A stretch of 38,155 nt of DNA from Fuerstiella sp. (GTDB lineage Bacteria > Planctomycetota > Planctomycetia > Planctomycetales > Planctomycetaceae): positions 1 through 38,155 of the forward strand of contig JABABI010000030.1 of the NCBI GenBank assembly GCA_014238335.1, given 5' to 3'. Shown one piece after another: positions 16,432-25,312 of the stretch. Position numbers and translations under genes: made by a program. Every line of letters starts with the position of its first letter. Positions within the stretch are counted from its first letter, which is position 1. The notes under the pieces are model-generated. The model saw only the letters and a list, made by a program, of their open reading frames with translations. It was not told where the DNA came from and did no database searches.

Positions 16432-17814
16432 TCACGTCAACGGCAGTGGCTTTCCGTCGCTCACGGGGAATGGTCTTCCGAGTTGGTCCCGAATTGTCGC
16501 CCCTGGGGCAATGCCGAGTGCAGTGAAGATGGTGGCGTGGACATCTGCGGGACCGCACTTCTTAGTTTGCGGGAACGCGCCACGGGCATCGCTGCTGCCG
16601 TAGACTTGTCCGCCCCTGATCCCTCCGCCGGCGAGTGCGACGGAGTAGGCTGAGGGATAGTGATCACGTCCGGCTGAACCATTGATTTTGGGTGTGCGGC
16701 CGAAATCGGTAAGGACGACAACAAGCGTGTCGTCCAGCGTGCCTCGTTGATCCAGATCCGCAAGCAGGGCTGACAGCCCCTGATCGAAAACGGGGAGCAG
16801 ATTCTTCCTGAGCCGATTGAAATTATCACCGTGAGTATCCCACATGTCGCCACTGCCGCCGTTTAGGTCCCCGGCGGCACAGCAAACCTGAACAATCGGA
16901 ACACCGGCTTCGGTCAGGCGTCGAGCCAAAAGCATGCTCTGTCCGCCGATGTGATCGCCATACGATTCGCGGATTTCGACCGGTTCGAGCTCCAGTTCAT
17001 AGGCATTTTTTACTGCAGAGCCAAGTAGCATGCCGCTGGCCATTTCGCGGAAGTGTTCGAAATTGCCGAAGTCGGTTGCCTTGCTAATCGAGTCGTCCAG
17101 CGAACCGAGAAGTTCGCGTCGTGCAGAAAACCGCAGTGGGTCGACTTCGTTGAGCTTCAGAACCTGCGAGCCCAACGACCGGGAGACGCCGCCGAATGGC
17201 TCGCCCTTCGGAGTTCGAATGACAATCGGATCGTACTTCGCTCCAAGCCAGCCGCCGTATTCGCCAGCCTGCAACGTACCGTTGTCGACCATTGGATACG
17301 GAAGTCTGACTGCCCCCGGAACTCCGGCAGGAGCGTTACGAAGTTTCGAGACCACTGAGACGAATGACGGCCAGTCATTCTGCATTGGCGGAATGTTTCC
17401 CGCGCGAGGCGGCTTGTGTCCTGTGAGATTCCAATACATTCCTCGGCCATGGGCGGAATCGTCGTGACAAATGGAGCGAATAATGGCGAGTTTTTCAGTC
17501 TGCCTCGCAAGTAACGGCATATGCTCGCTGATCTGAATTCCCGGGGTCGCGGTCGAGATGGGAGAGAATTCGCCGCGAATGTCTGATGGAGCCTCTGGTT
17601 TCGGATCCCACGACTCAAAGTGACTCATGCCGCCCCAACAATAGATCAGGATGCACCGGCGATGTCCAGCAGCGGTCGGATTCGTAGACGCCGCAATTTT
17701 CTGCTGCTGCAAAATTGACGCCAGAGACAGTCCGTACGCTCCCACTGCAGTGGGCAACAAGCATCGACGAGAAATACGGTGACGATGGTTTGTTGATGGC
17801 CAATGTGGGTTCAT
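16432..17814 (-). CDS. DUF1501 family protein
   Basis: 460 residues, ATG at 17814. The N-terminus HRISRRCLLPTAVGAYGLSL is a twin-arginine-type export signal. The body has the usual DUF1501 text: RCILIYCWGGMSHFESWDPK, PLLARQTEKLAIIRSICHDD, SAHGRGMYWNLTG, GQSMLLARRLTEAGVPIVQV, WDTHGDNFNRL, and near the end VVVLTDFGRTPKING, GRDHYP, and a C-terminal DVHATIFTALGI. DUF1501 is a sulfatase/alkaline-phosphatase-fold family (the conserved Asp/His residues suggest metal binding) whose reaction is not established. In planctomycetes it normally pairs with a DUF1549/DUF1553 cytochrome gene; none is adjacent here, and the 3' side opens into a gap, so the partner has been lost or lies elsewhere. Confidence 0.88.
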   Translation of the reverse strand: MNPHWPSTNHRHRISRRCLLPTAVGAYGLSLASILQQQKIAASTNPTAAGHRRCILIYCWGGMSHFESWDPKPEAPSDIRGEFSPISTATPGIQISEHMPLLARQTEKLAIIRSICHDDSAHGRGMYWNLTGHKPPRAGNIPPMQNDWPSFVSVVSKLRNAPAGVPGAVRLPYPMVDNGTLQAGEYGGWLGAKYDPIVIRTPKGEPFGGVSRSLGSQVLKLNEVDPLRFSARRELLGSLDDSISKATDFGNFEHFREMASGMLLGSAVKNAYELELEPVEIRESYGDHIGGQSMLLARRLTEAGVPIVQVCCAAGDLNGGSGDMWDTHGDNFNRLRKNLLPVFDQGLSALLADLDQRGTLDDTLVVVLTDFGRTPKINGSAGRDHYPSAYSVALAGGGIRGGQVYGSSDARGAFPQTKKCGPADVHATIFTALGIAPGATIRDQLGRPFPVSDGKPLPLT

Positions 17815-18158
17815 AGTTGTTCAGAGTCCCGCTGAGACTGCATCAGTTCGGCTGAAATAATTCCTGCCTCGATTCAGTATTTTGACGGCACAGTCTTCAT
17901 TATGAACCGGGTAACCGTCCCGACCTTCAGTAATGAATTTCGATCCGGATGGGAAAACTAAGGAACAATTGTGTCAGTCAAGTGGTTCTTCGTCAACAAG
18001 ATTTACCACTGGGTGGGGCATCAGTGCTCTGTTGGGGTATGAACGTCGGTCTGAGGGCCGCCGGATAAAGCCTGTACTTCTACACTAAACCTTCACCTAT
18101 CTGCAGCGTATTCCGAAAACATAAGCACAGCTGATCACCCGTTGCCTCAATTGCAAGA
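17815..18158. other. Intergenic gap upstream of the DUF1501 gene
   Basis: No supported gene or RNA. The stretch separates the DUF1501 start from the IS deletion derivative and must hold the DUF1501 promoter; no clear -35/-10 pair was found. Confidence 0.35.
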
Positions 18159-18761
18159 CGCTGTAGGCACAAAGAAGTCCGCCGACAGCGAAGATCTTTG
18201 ACAATCAGGCTTTACAAACAGATTCGTGCCACGATTTCGAGAGCGCACAACAGACCGTGGAACAGGCGACAGCAGCCTTTTATCGAGATAAGCGCGCAGC
18301 GGCATCGCAGGAACCGTGATGTTCCAATTCCGCTCAGCAGTTCAAGCAGCCCGACGAGGGTAGCACTTGAGCATGCCAACAAGTCGCTTACGGCATTCAA
18401 TTCTGCCCGCAGTAGAACCGACCTGTTCACGGGGAAAGGCCATGACAACAGATCAACTTCGTGATTTCATGGAGAAGGCTGCTGTCAGCTGGGGAGTCAG
18501 CATCATCCTAAATGTGTACAGTAGTCGCTTCTTCAGCAGCGCTTCGATCTGGGCGTTCTGAAACTCGAGGATCTGCTGCTGACGCTGGTCGACGAGGGGA
18601 ATGTGCCAGGGCTGGAGAATAAAGGGCATGGTTGCCGCCGGAATTCGGCCAGTTTCCAGGGATGATGAATGAAATCAAGCGGCTGAGATGGAACAATCCC
18701 GCGTGTCGTAAGTCACAAAACTGACGGCACTTCGAGTTCAGCTGAGTTTCTTGACCCTACG
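18159..18761 (-). mobile_element. Deletion derivative of the integrase-core IS (copy 3)
   Basis: About 0.6 kb with both ends but almost no transposase. The left end reads CGCTGTAGGCACAAAGAAGT then CCGCCGACAGCGAAGATC and TTTGACAATCAG. The right end (GGCACTTCGAGTTCAGCTGA, then GTTTCTTGACCCTACG) matches the right ends of copies 1 and 2. Near 18360-18415 is a match to the transposase C-terminal codons, and 18520-18629 holds the N-terminal ~36 codons in reverse (MPFILQPWHIP, QRQQQILEFQNAQIEALLKK). Between them, about 18425-18515 is sequence not found in the other copies. It resembles a non-autonomous derivative mobilisable only in trans. Confidence 0.7.
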
Positions 18762-18771
18762 GCTACGACTT

Positions 18772-21042
18772 ATGACACGATCCGACGAAGCATCAGGAAA
18801 AACCAACCGTGGTAATGTGTTCCAAAGAATCGGACTGAAAGTGAGCGACTCCGATTTCACAAAGTCGCTTCGGTGTACTGTCATCGCGATCTTTTTTTGT
18901 TGTACCGCCGCCTTGGCAGAGGACAACTCATCTGGATTGATTCCGACGATGTCCTATGCGAGTCCCGTACCGATCGAAGCCAACGACGAAGTGGTCAATT
19001 TGGAGCATCATGCTGTAACCCGATGCTTCGACTGGGACCAAGACGACGATCTCGATCTTCTCGTCGGAGGAGGAGACGGTCGGTTGTGGCTTTATCGCAA
19101 TAATGGAACCTTGCAGAAAGTGAGGTTTCAGGCGAAAGAACCAATCTCGGCCGGCGAGCGCGAGCGCTGGGGGAATTCGTACACAGGCCTCGTACTCGCC
19201 AACCTTGTGGGAAACGCATTGCCCGACTTAATTGTCTGTCACTCAAGTAACGAAGTGACGATTCATCAGAATGTCGGTACTGCCAAAAGTCCTAAATTCG
19301 CGGAGGCCGCTGTAACTTTTCGCGTCCAGGACAATTGTCAGGGACGTTTCGATGTTGCTGACTGGGATGGCGACGGGCTCGCCGATCTTGTGACGGGCTC
19401 GTTTGGTGGAAAGCTGGAGTGGTGCCGCAACGAGGGGAAGGCGGACGCACCGAGATTCGGCCGAGGCAAACCGTTTTTCGATCTCAGCCTGGCGTATAAC
19501 TCGCATCCACGCATTGTGGATTTTGATCAGGATGGCAGACTGGACTTGTTGTTGGGAGTGAACTGGGGCACTGTTTCACTGTACCTCAATAGTGAATCCA
19601 GGAAGGAACCGTCGTTGAGTGCGAGCCGGCTGCTGCAATGGTCGGACGGTAAGAACCTCAACATTCGGGAGTTGAATGGCGATGACACAACACCCGAACT
19701 GGCTGACCTCGATGGCGACGGCGTTCTCGATTTGATCAGCGGTGGCAAGAACGGGCAACTTTTCTTCATGCGAGGCGTCGGCTTTCCATCGCGTGTGGAG
19801 TCCTTCAAAAAACAGTTGGCTCAACTCGGAAATAATTTCGGGAAGGTTCTCCGCGACGATGCAACGGTGCGTCGGCAACTCTTCGGAGCGTTGGTTTCTC
19901 TGCAAGCTGACTTAGCCAGTGGACTTATTCCCCATTCATCGCGGGAACAACTTTTCAAGCAACTCGCCCCTTTGGCAAAGGAGTATCCAGGATTGCTCGG
20001 GCGTTCAAGGTTCGATCTGAAATCCAGCCCCCACTTGCCTCTGCTGGCCGGTCAATACTGGGTTGTGCTCCTGGAATCGCTACCTGATTCGCCCTCGAAT
20101 CGCCAGCGTGTTGCCGATGCTCTCGACTTTCGATTGGGGCACGAGAGGCTCCTCGTCGATCTCGGCGTTTTGCTCATCGACAATGACACTGCCACTCCCG
20201 AGCACCTGGCAGCGATGCACCAGTTGATGATGGCGATGCCGCGTGCCGTGTGGGATGTGGAAACGGTTACCGTGGCCGGCTGGCTGGGACCGGCGATCAA
20301 GGCACAGAAAATTCGCTCGCGGTCAGGGATCAACATCTTTGATCTGCCGCTCGGCCGCCCGGAAAACAGCTTCGCAGGCGACGCACCAAGACCCGGCGTG
20401 ACCGATGTCTCCCTGATCTGTCTGGCACATGAACTGGCTCACAACATGCTCGACACGGTCGGCAAAAGAACCCGCCCGGAATTGTATGAACGGAAGTTTG
20501 AGGGACTTGCTCAGGCGGCCGGCCCGCAGGTTGTTTACAAATCACCCAAGTCTCGCGGCATCGACTTTGCAGCAACCAAGAAGAACTTCCGTAAAATTGG
20601 TGCCTGGGACGGAGACGAAACGGCCTGGCGTGATGCGTGGGTCAACTTTTTCAAGGGCAAGGAAGTCTTCGACCGAGCCTATACACGTGGTAATGTGCAA
20701 TTTTTCCTGGATGCTCCGCAGGAAGCCTTTGCTACGCTGGCCAACCAATACTTTGCCGACAGCCAGCTGATGCTTGATTTTTGTAAAGGCCGCTGGGATG
20801 CAGGACATCGTTCAAACATCAATCAGTTCCTGCTGATTGCTGACTACCTGAGCGAAGGCACAAACCAAGTCAGGTTTTACGTGATGCGAACTGGCGGCGA
20901 TCTGACCGTTACGCCGGTGAAGCTGACTCGTGACGATCAGGGCCGGATCACACAGGTGCAGTCGAAAACTTCGACCGCAAATTTCGATTATCAGGATGGA
21001 AGTCTGGTCACCGGATTCCGACTCGAATCCACGCCAAAGTGA
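18772..21042 (+). CDS. Secreted FG-GAP/VCBS repeat protein with C-terminal zincin metalloprotease-like domain
   Basis: 757 residues if started at the ATG at 18772; a GTG at 18841 would give a conventional signal peptide (SDFTKSLRCTVIAIFFCCTA...LAEDN) and may be the true start. Four calcium-binding FG-GAP-like blades follow: DWDQDDDLDLLVGG, DWDGDGLADLVTGS, DFDQDGRLDLLLG and DLDGDGVLDLISGG, spaced by LWLYRN/LEWCRN-type strands, a partial beta-propeller. Residues ~350-520 are helical. Then comes LICLAHELAHNMLD (HExxH, His553/His557 zinc ligands and catalytic Glu), and ~95 residues later DAPQEAFATLANQYFA (Glu651), resembling the third-ligand EAFA region of anthrax lethal-factor-like zincins. The predicted role is an extracellular zinc peptidase with a propeller binding module; substrate unknown. 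The IS copy 3 right end lies within 11 bases upstream of 18772. Confidence 0.75.
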   Translation: MTRSDEASGKTNRGNVFQRIGLKVSDSDFTKSLRCTVIAIFFCCTAALAEDNSSGLIPTMSYASPVPIEANDEVVNLEHHAVTRCFDWDQDDDLDLLVGGGDGRLWLYRNNGTLQKVRFQAKEPISAGERERWGNSYTGLVLANLVGNALPDLIVCHSSNEVTIHQNVGTAKSPKFAEAAVTFRVQDNCQGRFDVADWDGDGLADLVTGSFGGKLEWCRNEGKADAPRFGRGKPFFDLSLAYNSHPRIVDFDQDGRLDLLLGVNWGTVSLYLNSESRKEPSLSASRLLQWSDGKNLNIRELNGDDTTPELADLDGDGVLDLISGGKNGQLFFMRGVGFPSRVESFKKQLAQLGNNFGKVLRDDATVRRQLFGALVSLQADLASGLIPHSSREQLFKQLAPLAKEYPGLLGRSRFDLKSSPHLPLLAGQYWVVLLESLPDSPSNRQRVADALDFRLGHERLLVDLGVLLIDNDTATPEHLAAMHQLMMAMPRAVWDVETVTVAGWLGPAIKAQKIRSRSGINIFDLPLGRPENSFAGDAPRPGVTDVSLICLAHELAHNMLDTVGKRTRPELYERKFEGLAQAAGPQVVYKSPKSRGIDFAATKKNFRKIGAWDGDETAWRDAWVNFFKGKEVFDRAYTRGNVQFFLDAPQEAFATLANQYFADSQLMLDFCKGRWDAGHRSNINQFLLIADYLSEGTNQVRFYVMRTGGDLTVTPVKLTRDDQGRITQVQSKTSTANFDYQDGSLVTGFRLESTPK

Positions 21043-21085
21043 TTCGGCCTATTCGGCTCATCTTTTGCAGCGATCGAGGCGCATT

Positions 21086-21562
21086 ATGACGGGACGCAAA
21101 CAATGGATCGGTCTGATCGTCTTCATCGCGATCTGCCTCGGAGCAGGCGGACTCGGTGCCATCGCGACTACACCCGAGATCGACGGCTGGTACAGGACGA
21201 TGGCGAAACCGTCGTGGAATCCACCTGGCTACGTGTTCGGCCCCGTATGGACGACATTGTTCGTCCTTATGGGAATCGCGGCCTGGCTCGTTTGGAAGCC
21301 TGGAGGAGTCGGGCCTGCCCAGACGCCACTTACATTGTTCGCCGTGCAACTGGCACTGAACGTTGCTTGGTCGTGGGTCTTTTTTAATCTCCATCAACCA
21401 GGCTGGGCCTTCGTCGAGATTGTAGTTCTCTGGGTTGCGATCGTGGCAACGACGGTCGCGTTCTTCAAATGCCGGAAGATTGCCGGCTGGCTGATGATGC
21501 CGTACCTGGCGTGGGTCAGTTTTGCCGGCATACTGAACTTCACGATCTGGCAGTTGAACTGA
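21086..21562 (+). CDS. tspO: TspO/MBR family membrane protein
   Basis: 158 residues, ATG at 21086 with GAGG seven bases upstream. Five hydrophobic helices are visible (WIGLIVFIAICLGAGGLGAI, VWTTLFVLMGIAAWLVW, LTLFAVQLALNVAWSWVFF, FVEIVVLWVAIVATTVAFF, WLMMPYLAWVSFAGILNF). Family signatures are present: MAKPSWNPPGYVFGPVWT after the first helix, ALNVAWSWVFF, and PYLAWVSFAGILN with the conserved aromatic/Asn end. TspO proteins bind porphyrins and other tetrapyrroles and sit in the outer or inner membrane; in bacteria they modulate tetrapyrrole metabolism or stress responses. The gene starts 43 bases after the metalloprotease stop and may be cotranscribed; a strong hairpin follows at 21701. Confidence 0.93.
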   Translation: MTGRKQWIGLIVFIAICLGAGGLGAIATTPEIDGWYRTMAKPSWNPPGYVFGPVWTTLFVLMGIAAWLVWKPGGVGPAQTPLTLFAVQLALNVAWSWVFFNLHQPGWAFVEIVVLWVAIVATTVAFFKCRKIAGWLMMPYLAWVSFAGILNFTIWQLN

Positions 21563-22134
21563 GACCTGGACCACTCGCACTTTGATGCGAGAATAGTGTT
21601 TAGAGTCCTCTGCCGGAGTATCAAAATGAAAGACGAGATAGAAACGAGCTTGGACATCGCAGGTCATGCATTCATGGCAATGGGCTATGGCTTTAATTTC
21701 GAAAAGCTCTCGCCGGAGGGCTTTTCACAAACAGGTACGATTGACCGACATGAACATGCCCAGCGGCTCGACGATTGGACAATGAGGCGAAGCGATTGCA
21801 GCTTCTCGCACGGAAGATTCAACGGGGCTTGGCTTTTTTGGAGTGACCTTTACCAATGAGTTTATGTCGCCAGCGGTCCGGCGACTCCTCGATCAAGCCC
21901 GAATGACGGCCGAAGAAGTTCGCGAGGTTGGGGCGGAGGCAGCGAGAGGTCGCCGGTTGAGCCGTCCCTACCGAAAGCGGCGGTGCCTGTTCGATGATTG
22001 CGAAGCAATCCATTGAATGCGTCAGTCTTCGCTTAGCCTGCTCTTTGGTAGTAATGCCGAAGTAATACACCGAGGCGTTCCCGGCACAAAATCGCCGTTT
22101 CCCCACCCTCTGTATAAAACTGGCCTGCTTCACC
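21563..22134. other. Gap between tspO and the TetR operator
   Basis: It contains the terminator hairpin at 21701-21726. The ORF 21626-21859 (MKDEIETSLDIAGHAFMAMG...) spans that hairpin and resembles nothing I know, so I leave it uncalled. The rest, 21860-22134, has no supported feature. Confidence 0.4.
21701..21726 (+). terminator. Strong hairpin, probable bidirectional terminator after tspO
   Basis: GAAAAGCTCTC and GAGGGCTTTTC pair over 11 positions (one G-U) around a GCCG tetraloop, with A- and T-runs at the stem base on either strand. It lies 139 bases after the tspO stop and could also insulate the downstream TetR region from plus-strand transcription. Confidence 0.65.
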
Positions 22135-22157
22135 ACCGAACGTTCGTTTGGTATAGT
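22135..22157 (+). promoter_or_regulatory. TetR-type operator palindrome with adjacent -10-like box
   Basis: ACCGAACGTTCGTTTGGT (22135-22152) has dyad symmetry of the form ACCnAACGnnCGTTnGGT, the size and style of TetR-family operators, and abuts TATAGT (22152-22157). It lies 43 bases before the first ATG of the TetR gene, where an autoregulatory operator is expected. No clear -35 box is visible. Confidence 0.55.
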
Positions 22158-22194
22158 AGGGTCTCCCAGCGACTTAACACGCTTCGAAGTAAGT

Positions 22195-22697
22195 ATGGCC
22201 AAGGCGGGTTTGTATCATCACATCTCCGGCAAACAGGACATGCTGTTTCAGATCATGCAGTATGCCATGGACGAACTAAAAAGCCAGGTCATCGTGCCGG
22301 TGCGGCTAATCGCTGATCCGGAAGAACGCCTGCAGGAGATGGTGCGGCTTCATATTCAGGGGGCGATCGAACATGGATTCGCGTTCACAATCGTGATGTC
22401 CGAAGTGAGCCACCTGGAATCTGCGGAACGAAAAAAATCGTCAAACGCAAGAAGGCCTATCATGTCCTGGCTCACCAGGCGTTGCAGGAATTGGCCGGAC
22501 AAGGGCGACTCCGAGACCTGGACGTCAATATCGCGACCATGCACATCATAAATACGCTGGTCGGAATCGCTCGCTGGTATCCGAAGGATGTCACTTCCGA
22601 TCAAGAATATTTGATGCCGGAGACCATCGAGTACAACCTGGCTGCGATTCTGAAGCCAGATTCGCGAGTGGCATCAAAGAAAGAGAAGGTACGATGA
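22195..22697 (+). pseudogene. TetR/AcrR-type regulator, N-truncated and frameshifted
   Basis: The text from ATG 22195, MAKAGLYHHISGKQDMLFQI, is the third HTH helix and following turn of a TetR regulator; an in-frame LTRFEVS just upstream resembles the preceding helix, but the first HTH helices are missing, since the operator/promoter lies only ~40 bases away. The ligand-binding part follows (DPEERLQEMVRLHIQGAIEH, TIVMSEVSHL). At a run of seven A (22431-22437) the frame shifts: adding one base would give ERKKIVKRKKAYHVLAHQAL, which continues in the second frame (QELAGQGRLRDLDVNIATMH, then ETIEYNLAAILKPDS) to TGA 22695-22697. A polymerase-slippage site or sequencing error in the A-run is possible, but with the missing HTH I favour a dead gene. 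Its stop overlaps the hydrolase start (ATGA). Confidence 0.7.
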
Positions 22698-24109
22698 TGG
22701 CAGCGTTCCCGAAACAGATCTTCGCCGTTTGCTTTGTCGGGTTACTGGTCGTGATACCCCGGTGCGTTGTGCGCGCTGAACCTCCGCTTTCTGAAATCGA
22801 GTCGATTGTCGATTTGTTCAACAGTGACGCGCCATTGAAAATCTCGCAAGTGGCCTACACGCGAAAAGAAATCGCGGTGATTCAGAGTCGATTCTTTGCC
22901 AAGCGTGCGATGCGACGCATTGAATTGCGAATGACGAGCCAGACGTATCGCGGTCTGAAATGCGAGCACAACGTCACCATCTACGTGCCCGATGGAGAGC
23001 TTCCCAGGGAATCGCAAGGGAGCGCCGCGATCATCATGGGCGGCAAGGGGATTCGAGGCGAGGATGCGAAATTGGATTGGCTGGAATCAATCGTGCTGGG
23101 TTTGAGCGTTCCCTGCGTTGTTGTCGAACAGACATTCGACGCCAAAAAGTTCGGCGCACGGAATCCCGGCGAGTTAATGTCGTTCGGCAATCGGCGGTAC
23201 ATAAAAACCGGCGACCCGCGCGAAGCGGGGTACTACGCCTTGGCGAAGATCTTCTCCGCGGCCGCGACCGTTGCTGAACATCTGCCGGAAGTCCGTGCGA
23301 AGCGATTTGTTGTCACGGGAAGTTCCAAGGGCGGCATGGCCGCGATGATTGCCTGCGCCGGTGATCGACGAATCGTCGGAGCTTATCCGACGGCATGGAA
23401 TTCGGGCGACGTAATCGGATTCACGAGGCTTAAAGGTGAGCGCTGGGGCTGGGACGTGAAACCAAAACAGACCGGCCCGGCCGGGCAAACGTCTCGCCAG
23501 TCGATGACGATGCTGGACTCTCCCAACGGTCGCAAGTATCGCGAGCTATTCGACCCATCGGAGTGGGACGATCTGCTCGAGGGCAAATTCATCATGCCCG
23601 CAGTCGGTACGAACGACCCGTTGTTCCATTTGCTTTCCGATTCGAATTACTTTGACGAGCTGAAGTGCCAGAGAGCTTTCCTTCGCGTTCCAAACTACGG
23701 CCACGGGCGACAGCATGCTCAGCATGCTCTGGGATGGCAAACAGCCGTGGCGGCCGCGCTTTTGCGCCGGAAGATTCCAACGATTCAACTCGCCTCCAGG
23801 AAGGAAGGCGAGTTGGTCGTACTAACCGCGCAGATCGCCGATCATCGCGGCGATTTGGAGCTTGTCCTCTGGCAGACATCCGATCCAAACGGCGACTATC
23901 GCAAAGCCAAATGGACTCGTAGCAAGAGTGTCAAGCTGGATAAGAGTTCGAGTCGCGTTCGCATCTCCCAGGTTTCTGCTCCCAAGACGGGAACAGTCGC
24001 CTTGTTCGTGCAAGTGAAAGACCCATCCGGCGAACCAGTTCTCGTCAACAGCTCGAATGTCATCGAACTGGGCGTGCCGGTGATTCACCGCGGGAAAATC
24101 AAAAACTAG
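22694..24109 (+). CDS. PhoPQ-activated pathogenicity-related (PqaA-like) alpha/beta hydrolase
   Basis: 471 residues, ATG at 22694 with GAAGG five bases upstream. The signal peptide is MMAAFPKQIFAVCFVGLLVV...RAEPP. The middle is a secreted alpha/beta hydrolase: a nucleophile elbow G209-S-S211-K-G213 (VVTGSSKGGMAA), acid candidate Asp308 in AVGTNDPLF, and His337 in PNYGHGRQ, matching the PhoPQ-related family layout. WNSGDVIGF and AYPTAWN blocks are also typical. The last ~110 residues form a beta domain. The family is named for Salmonella PqaA, induced by PhoPQ; its reaction is not established. Here it is translationally coupled (ATGA) to the broken TetR gene, so it was probably controlled by that regulator and may now be deregulated. 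Confidence 0.85.
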   Translation: MMAAFPKQIFAVCFVGLLVVIPRCVVRAEPPLSEIESIVDLFNSDAPLKISQVAYTRKEIAVIQSRFFAKRAMRRIELRMTSQTYRGLKCEHNVTIYVPDGELPRESQGSAAIIMGGKGIRGEDAKLDWLESIVLGLSVPCVVVEQTFDAKKFGARNPGELMSFGNRRYIKTGDPREAGYYALAKIFSAAATVAEHLPEVRAKRFVVTGSSKGGMAAMIACAGDRRIVGAYPTAWNSGDVIGFTRLKGERWGWDVKPKQTGPAGQTSRQSMTMLDSPNGRKYRELFDPSEWDDLLEGKFIMPAVGTNDPLFHLLSDSNYFDELKCQRAFLRVPNYGHGRQHAQHALGWQTAVAAALLRRKIPTIQLASRKEGELVVLTAQIADHRGDLELVLWQTSDPNGDYRKAKWTRSKSVKLDKSSSRVRISQVSAPKTGTVALFVQVKDPSGEPVLVNSSNVIELGVPVIHRGKIKN

Positions 24110-24110
24110 C

Positions 24111-25034
24111 GCATCGCCCCAGAAGGTCCCGGCGTATTACACGGACGTGCATGGTGCCGGCGCCCTGGTCCAGGCGATGCACGCGATAGCTCGATTCGAC
24201 CCGGCGTACAAATCGCACCGTGAAGCGGGAGTGAATTGGATGCTGCGGCAGGTTCGCGAGTTTCCCAATGAGGGGCGAACATGGCTGCAAAACCCATTAG
24301 CCAGGAATGGAACGCCAAAATACAATCTGGCGATCACGGTGACGGCCAATTACAGCGCCAAGGCGCTCATGGAAGTCCACGAGGAAACGAAGGATCCGCG
24401 TTTACTGGCAGTCATCGATGATCACATGGCCTGGCTGAAGCAGACGGCGCATCAGAAAGGCGCAAAGCGGGGAATCGACGCATTGTTCTGGACGAGTCGA
24501 CATGAACTCGAACCCACCAGGCGTGCGGCAAAGCCTCGCCCGCTACTGTCCGGCAATAGCTGAGGATTGGGCAACGTGCTGGACGCATTTGGCGAGTATT
24601 ACCGCTTGACCAAAGACGAGAGTGTTCTGCCATACCTCGAAAAAGGTACGCGTTTTGGGTATCTCGCAAGTATTAAGACGCGTGGCACATCCGCCACTGC
24701 TGATTTCAGACGTCGCCGCGGTCTGCCGCCTCAAGAGGCAGGTGGCTCGGCAGACCACTTCCAGCGGGTCCACTGGATGCGGGGCGATGGCAGCGTTGTC
24801 ATGGGCTTCTGTCGCGGCAATGTGTACACCTTGCAAACAGCACAGGAACTTATCCCGGGCGCGACGATCACCGAAGATCACTCGATCGAGGATGTCATTA
24901 ATTCAGGACTGCGTTTTCTGATCGATGAAGCCGAGAAGCAAAACGAAACCGCGGTCTGGTACAACATGAACGGCCGGCCAGGGGAACGAAATCTGGGGAT
25001 CGGTCGCGGCGTCGCGGTGACGTGTCCGGCCTGA
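24111..25034 (+). pseudogene. Broken all-helical (six-hairpin/LanC-like fold?) protein
   Basis: One frame carries protein-like text from about 24111 (QKVPAYYTDVHGAGALVQAM) to 25031, interrupted by a single TGA at 24561-24563 where LSGNS-stop-GLGNVLDAF suggests a Trp codon (TGG) became TGA. The start is missing: the homologous text begins abruptly two bases after the PhoPQ hydrolase stop with no start codon or ribosome site, and the 3' end runs into the IS3 remnant at 25025. Repeated helical hairpins (VQAMHAIARFDPAYKSHREA, YSAKALMEVHEETKDPRLL, VLDAFGEYYRLTKDESVLPY, GRGVA) resemble alpha/alpha-barrel enzymes such as six-hairpin glycosidases or LanC-like proteins, but I cannot name the family. 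It is truncated at both ends and nonsense-mutated, hence not functional. Confidence 0.55.
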
Positions 25035-25312
25035 TACATCATTCGGATCGTGGCAGCCAGTACTACAGTGCATCATTCCAGGTGGCCCTGCGTCGTGAGG
25101 GAATCGACTGCAGTATGAGCCGCAAGGGAAATGCAGTGGCCGAGAGCTTCTTTGCGACACTGAAGAAGGAACTCATGCACCAGTGTGTGTAGGCAGATCC
25201 GGAGGCGGCTCGCGCGCGTATCTTCGAATATATCGAAGTGTCCTTTAACCGCCTCGGAAATCATTCGGCTCTGGGTGGCCTGACTCCTGCGCAGTACGAA
25301 CAGCACGGATAG
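25025..25312 (+). pseudogene. IS3-family transposase (OrfB) C-terminal remnant
   Basis: The frame reads SGLIHHSDRGSQYYSASFQV, SRKGNAVAESFFATLKKELM, then HQCV-stop (TAG 25190-25192), then ARARIFEYIEVSFNRLGNHS and ALGGLTPAQYEQHG-stop. HSDRGSQY and the Glu of NAVAESFFATLK are the second Asp and the Glu of the IS3-type DDE triad. The N-terminal half and the first Asp are absent, and no terminal inverted repeats are evident. It abuts and probably truncated the helical pseudogene upstream. Confidence 0.8.

Noticed and set aside
21626..21859. Small ORF MKDEIETSLDIAGHAF... as a gene
   Set aside because: It spans the strong terminator hairpin at 21701-21726 and turns into unlike text after about 30 residues; no family resemblance.
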